Source: Bacteroidales bacterium
GTDB taxonomy: Bacteria > Bacteroidota > Bacteroidia > Bacteroidales > Rikenellaceae
Assembly: GCA_910574205.1 (NCBI GenBank)
Contig: CAJSYJ010000001.1
Span: forward strand, 806,001 to 870,000
Direction of reading: 5' to 3'
DNA: 64,000 nucleotides
Made by a program: the position numbers and the translations under genes. Positions 61,355 through 64,000 of the stretch are shown here, piece by piece. A model generated the notes under the pieces. It ran no database searches and was not told the DNA's origin. It worked only from the letters and a program-made list of their open reading frames with translations. How positions within the stretch are numbered: position 1 is the first letter of the stretch; each line of letters starts with the position of its first letter.

Positions 61355-62551
61355 ATGTTGAAGGGAAAACATATCATACTCGGAATCACGGGCAGCATAG
61401 CGGCATACAAGGCGGCTATGCTTTGCCGTCTTTTGAAGTGCGCCGGATGCGAGGTGCGCGTGGTCATGACGCCCATGGCCAAACAGTTCATAACGCCGCT
61501 TACCATGGCCACGCTGTCGCGCAACCCTATTCTGGTCGACTTTTTCGACCCCGAAAACGGTGCATGGAACTCGCATGTCTCGCTCGGCGAGTGGGCGGAC
61601 TGCTATCTTATAGCGCCCGCCACGGCCAACACGCTGGCCAAAATGGCCACGGGCGTGGCAGACAATCTGCTGCTGACGACCTATCTGTCGGCACGCTGCC
61701 CCGTCGCCATAGCTCCGGCGATGGATCTGGACATGTATGCCCACACCACCACGCAGCATAACCTCGCCGCGCTGCGCTCGACGGGCGTCGCCGTCATCGA
61801 GCCGGGCGAAGGCGAGCTTGCCAGCGGCCTTACGGGCAAGGGGCGCATGGCCGAGCCCGAGCAGATAGTAGCCGAAGTGGAGAGGCTGCTCGGCGAAAAA
61901 AAAAAGAGTCTTTCGGGTAGGCGCTTCCTCGTAACTGCGGGAGCCACTATGGAGCCTATCGATCCTGTAAGATACATTACCAACCACTCGTCGGGCAAAA
62001 TGGGCTATGCCATTGCCGGCGAGCTGGCACGACGCGGTGCCGAAGTAACGCTTCTGAGCGGCCGCACGGCGCTCCCGACGCCCGACGGCGTGGAGAAGGT
62101 CGAAACGCTCTCGGCCGCCGACATGTACACCGCCGCGACCAAGCGGTGGAGCGAGTCGGACGGTGCGGTCATGTGTGCCGCCGTGGCCGACTACACGCCC
62201 GCTCGGACGGCGGCGACCAAGATCAAGAAGGGCGACGGCGACATGTCGATCCTGCTGCGCCGCACCGAGGATATAGCCGCGACGCTGGGGCGCGACAAGG
62301 GCGGGCGTCTGCTCGCAGGCTTCGCGTTGGAGACCGACAACGAGCTGGCGAACGCCGAGGCCAAGCTCGCAAAGAAGAATCTGGATTTCATAGTACTCAA
62401 CTCGATGCGCGACAGCGGCGCATGCTTCCGCGGCGATACGAACAAGGTCTCGATCATCGACCGCGACGGCCGCACCGACCACCCGCTGATGACCAAACGC
62501 GAGGTGGCCGCACTGATCGTCGACCGCATCGAGAGCTGTCTGAACCGATAA
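61355..62551 (+). CDS. coaBC: Bifunctional CoaBC (coenzyme A synthesis)
   Basis: 398 residues from ATG 61355; the frame is open upstream to 61055 but that part overlaps rpoZ. CoaC (1-180) has LGITGSIAAYKAAML, IAPATANTLAKMATG and IAPAMDLDMY; CoaB (188-398) has VTAGATMEPIDPVRYITNHSSGKMGYA in parts and KIKKG near residue 290. CoaB joins cysteine to 4'-phosphopantothenate and CoaC decarboxylates the product. The two domains are joined at GEKKKS, encoded by a run of ten A (61896-61905). Slipping by one base either way there gives a stop within 5 or 9 codons and would release CoaC alone. Confidence 0.94.
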   Translation: MLKGKHIILGITGSIAAYKAAMLCRLLKCAGCEVRVVMTPMAKQFITPLTMATLSRNPILVDFFDPENGAWNSHVSLGEWADCYLIAPATANTLAKMATGVADNLLLTTYLSARCPVAIAPAMDLDMYAHTTTQHNLAALRSTGVAVIEPGEGELASGLTGKGRMAEPEQIVAEVERLLGEKKKSLSGRRFLVTAGATMEPIDPVRYITNHSSGKMGYAIAGELARRGAEVTLLSGRTALPTPDGVEKVETLSAADMYTAATKRWSESDGAVMCAAVADYTPARTAATKIKKGDGDMSILLRRTEDIAATLGRDKGGRLLAGFALETDNELANAEAKLAKKNLDFIVLNSMRDSGACFRGDTNKVSIIDRDGRTDHPLMTKREVAALIVDRIESCLNR

Positions 62552-62565
62552 ACATCCGAGGCAAA

Positions 62566-64000
62566 ATGTTGCAACACCTGTCGATAGACAATTATCTGCT
62601 GATCGATCGCTTGGAGATCGACTGGGACCGCGGGCTCAATATCATTACGGGCGAAACGGGTGCCGGCAAGTCGATCCTGCTCGGCGCGCTGGGGCTGCTA
62701 CTCGGCTCGAAGAACGAGGGTGCCGCCATTAAGGATACGTCGCGCAACTGCATCATCGAAGCCGCCTTCGACATCGAAGGCTACGGGCTGGAAGAGCTCT
62801 TCGCCGACTCCGATCTCGACTTCGAGTCGCCCTGCACCATACGCCGCATCATCACGCCTGCGGGCAAGAGCCGCGCCTTCGTGGGCGATGTGCCCGTGCA
62901 GCTCTCCACCCTCAGGCAGATAGGCACGCGCCTTATCGACATACATTCGCAACACCAGAACCTCGTGCTCGCCTCCGAGGAGTTCCGCACCCGCGTGCTC
63001 GACATCCTCGCCGGCAACGACGGGCTTCTGGCAGAATACCGCACCCTGTACGAGCAGCTCGCCGCCGCCCGCAACGACTACCGGCGCCTCTCGGACGAGG
63101 CAGAGTCGTCGCGCAAGGACGAGGAGTGGCTGCGCTACACGGTCGAGGAGCTTCGTGCGGCCGATCTGAAAGAGGGCGAGCAGGCACGCACAGAGCAGCA
63201 GCTGGCCACATTGGAGAGCGCCGATGCCATAATGCAGGCGCTTACGGGGCTGCGCAACGCCCTCGACACGGACGAGACGGGTGCCCTCAGCACACTCACG
63301 CAGTCCGAGCGCGAGCTGTCGCATCTGGCCGACCGCTACCCCGCAGGCGGCGATATGGCAGCAAGGCTGCGTTCCGTGATAGAGGAGCTCAAAGACATAG
63401 GCTCGACAGCGGCTCACGAGTCGGAGCGCATCGACGCCGACCCCGAGACGCTGCAACGTCTGGGCGACAGGCTCAATACGATATACTCGCTGGAAATGAA
63501 GCACAAGGCCGCCGATCTGGACGAGCTGCTCGCCAAGGCCGCCGAGTACGAGCGCCGTCTCGCGGCGATCGACAACAGCGACTCCGCCCTGCGCAAGGCC
63601 GCCGCACGCGTCGACAAGTTGCAGCGGCAGGCCGAGAAGGCCGCAGCCGAGCTGCACCGCTCGCGCGAGGCCGTCAGATCCTCGCTGTGCGAAAACATAG
63701 TCGCGACGCTCGCACGTCTCGGCATCGCCGACGCACGCTTCGTCGTCGAGATCGAGCAGATGCCCTCGCTTACCCCCTCGGGCAGCGACCGCATCGCGTT
63801 CCTTTTCTCGGCAAACGCGCGCATCGAGCCCCAGAGCATAGAGCGCACCGCCTCGGGCGGCGAGATCTCACGCGTCATGCTCGCACTCAAATCGCTGCTG
63901 GCGCGACACTCCAAGCTGCCGACGATCGTCTTCGACGAGATCGACACGGGCGTGTCGGGACGCATCGCCGACGCCATGGGCGAGATCATACACTCGCTGT
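62566..64000 (+). CDS. recN: DNA repair protein RecN (3' end outside window)
   Basis: The first 478 codons are present and the gene continues past the right edge. Walker A GETGAGKS is at 29-36, after LSIDNYLLIDRLEIDW; DIHSQHQNLVLASEE follows, then a long coiled coil (about 165-385), and near the edge the signature TASGGEISRVMLALKSLL and Walker B IVFDEIDTGVSG. RecN is an SMC-like ATPase that holds broken DNA for recombinational repair. Spacing of 14 bp after coaBC indicates one transcription unit. Confidence 0.95.
   Translation, partial: MLQHLSIDNYLLIDRLEIDWDRGLNIITGETGAGKSILLGALGLLLGSKNEGAAIKDTSRNCIIEAAFDIEGYGLEELFADSDLDFESPCTIRRIITPAGKSRAFVGDVPVQLSTLRQIGTRLIDIHSQHQNLVLASEEFRTRVLDILAGNDGLLAEYRTLYEQLAAARNDYRRLSDEAESSRKDEEWLRYTVEELRAADLKEGEQARTEQQLATLESADAIMQALTGLRNALDTDETGALSTLTQSERELSHLADRYPAGGDMAARLRSVIEELKDIGSTAAHESERIDADPETLQRLGDRLNTIYSLEMKHKAADLDELLAKAAEYERRLAAIDNSDSALRKAAARVDKLQRQAEKAAAELHRSREAVRSSLCENIVATLARLGIADARFVVEIEQMPSLTPSGSDRIAFLFSANARIEPQSIERTASGGEISRVMLALKSLLARHSKLPTIVFDEIDTGVSGRIADAMGEIIHSL

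Overview
The window is a chromosomal stretch from a GC-rich member of the Bacteroidota, most likely order Bacteroidales. An Alistipes/Rikenellaceae-type genome would fit, but no 16S rRNA gene is present and the genus is inference. The evidence is a Mfa-type fimbrial operon, a SusC/SusD pair, a Porin_10-type outer-membrane protein, the bamD-rpoZ-coaBC-recN gene order, and repeated promoters of the phylum's own form (TTG, 19-22 bp, TAnnTTTG). No phage, insertion sequence, integrase or CRISPR array was seen.

Layout. 1-6542 (minus): six-gene fimbrial operon (DUF3575 protein, DUF3868/OmpA-like protein, Mfa1-type fimbrillin, two Mfa2/FimB-type proteins, and the start of another subunit that runs off the left edge). 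7127-10009 (plus): nrnA-like phosphoesterase and an MsbA-like ABC exporter. 10010-11567: non-coding region with a candidate structured RNA on the minus strand, a 41-bp minisatellite and degenerate repeats that include two co-varying hairpins. 11568-14471 (minus): secreted GH13 glycosidase and mannose-1-phosphate guanylyltransferase. 14589-19379 (plus): pssA, porin, lytic transglycosylase, AraC regulator. 19446-21558 (minus): small helical-repeat protein and CstA. 21646: tRNA-Thr(CGT). 22052-27114 (plus): Clp ATPase, MATE exporter, ung, small membrane protein. 27481 (minus): rplS. 28275-31209 (plus): a NagB-like/PIG-L fusion and a canonical nagB. 31342-33711 (minus): gpsA-pgi. 33909-39697 (plus): mreB, mreC, mreD, PBP2, rodA. 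39763-43227 (plus): CaCA exchanger, surE and a two-component pair. 43228-44982: 1.75 kb without a convincing gene, holding tandem repeats and minus-strand transcription signals. 44983: fba. 46369-59903: a large surface lipoprotein divergent from SusC, SusD, lipoprotein metallophosphoesterase, sn-glycerol-1-phosphate dehydrogenase and an organophosphate antiporter. 60088-64000: bamD, rpoZ, coaBC and recN (cut by the right edge).

The most interesting system is at 46-60 kb. An outer-membrane SusC/SusD importer, a cell-envelope phosphoesterase, an organophosphate:phosphate antiporter and a glycerol-1-phosphate dehydrogenase together suggest capture of phosphoglycerol-containing material and its conversion to DHAP. 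Lipoteichoic acid or phospholipid headgroups would be logical sources because both carry sn-glycerol-1-phosphate units. This is inferred from gene content; the substrate is unknown.

Other points worth a second look are the roughly 395-nt candidate RNA at 10.2-10.6 kb, the two hairpins at 11.34 and 11.5 kb whose stems differ by six compensated base pairs, an A10 run at the domain junction of coaBC where slippage in either direction stops translation, G9 runs inside susC and the araC-type gene, and a NagB-like domain that lacks two catalytic residues.
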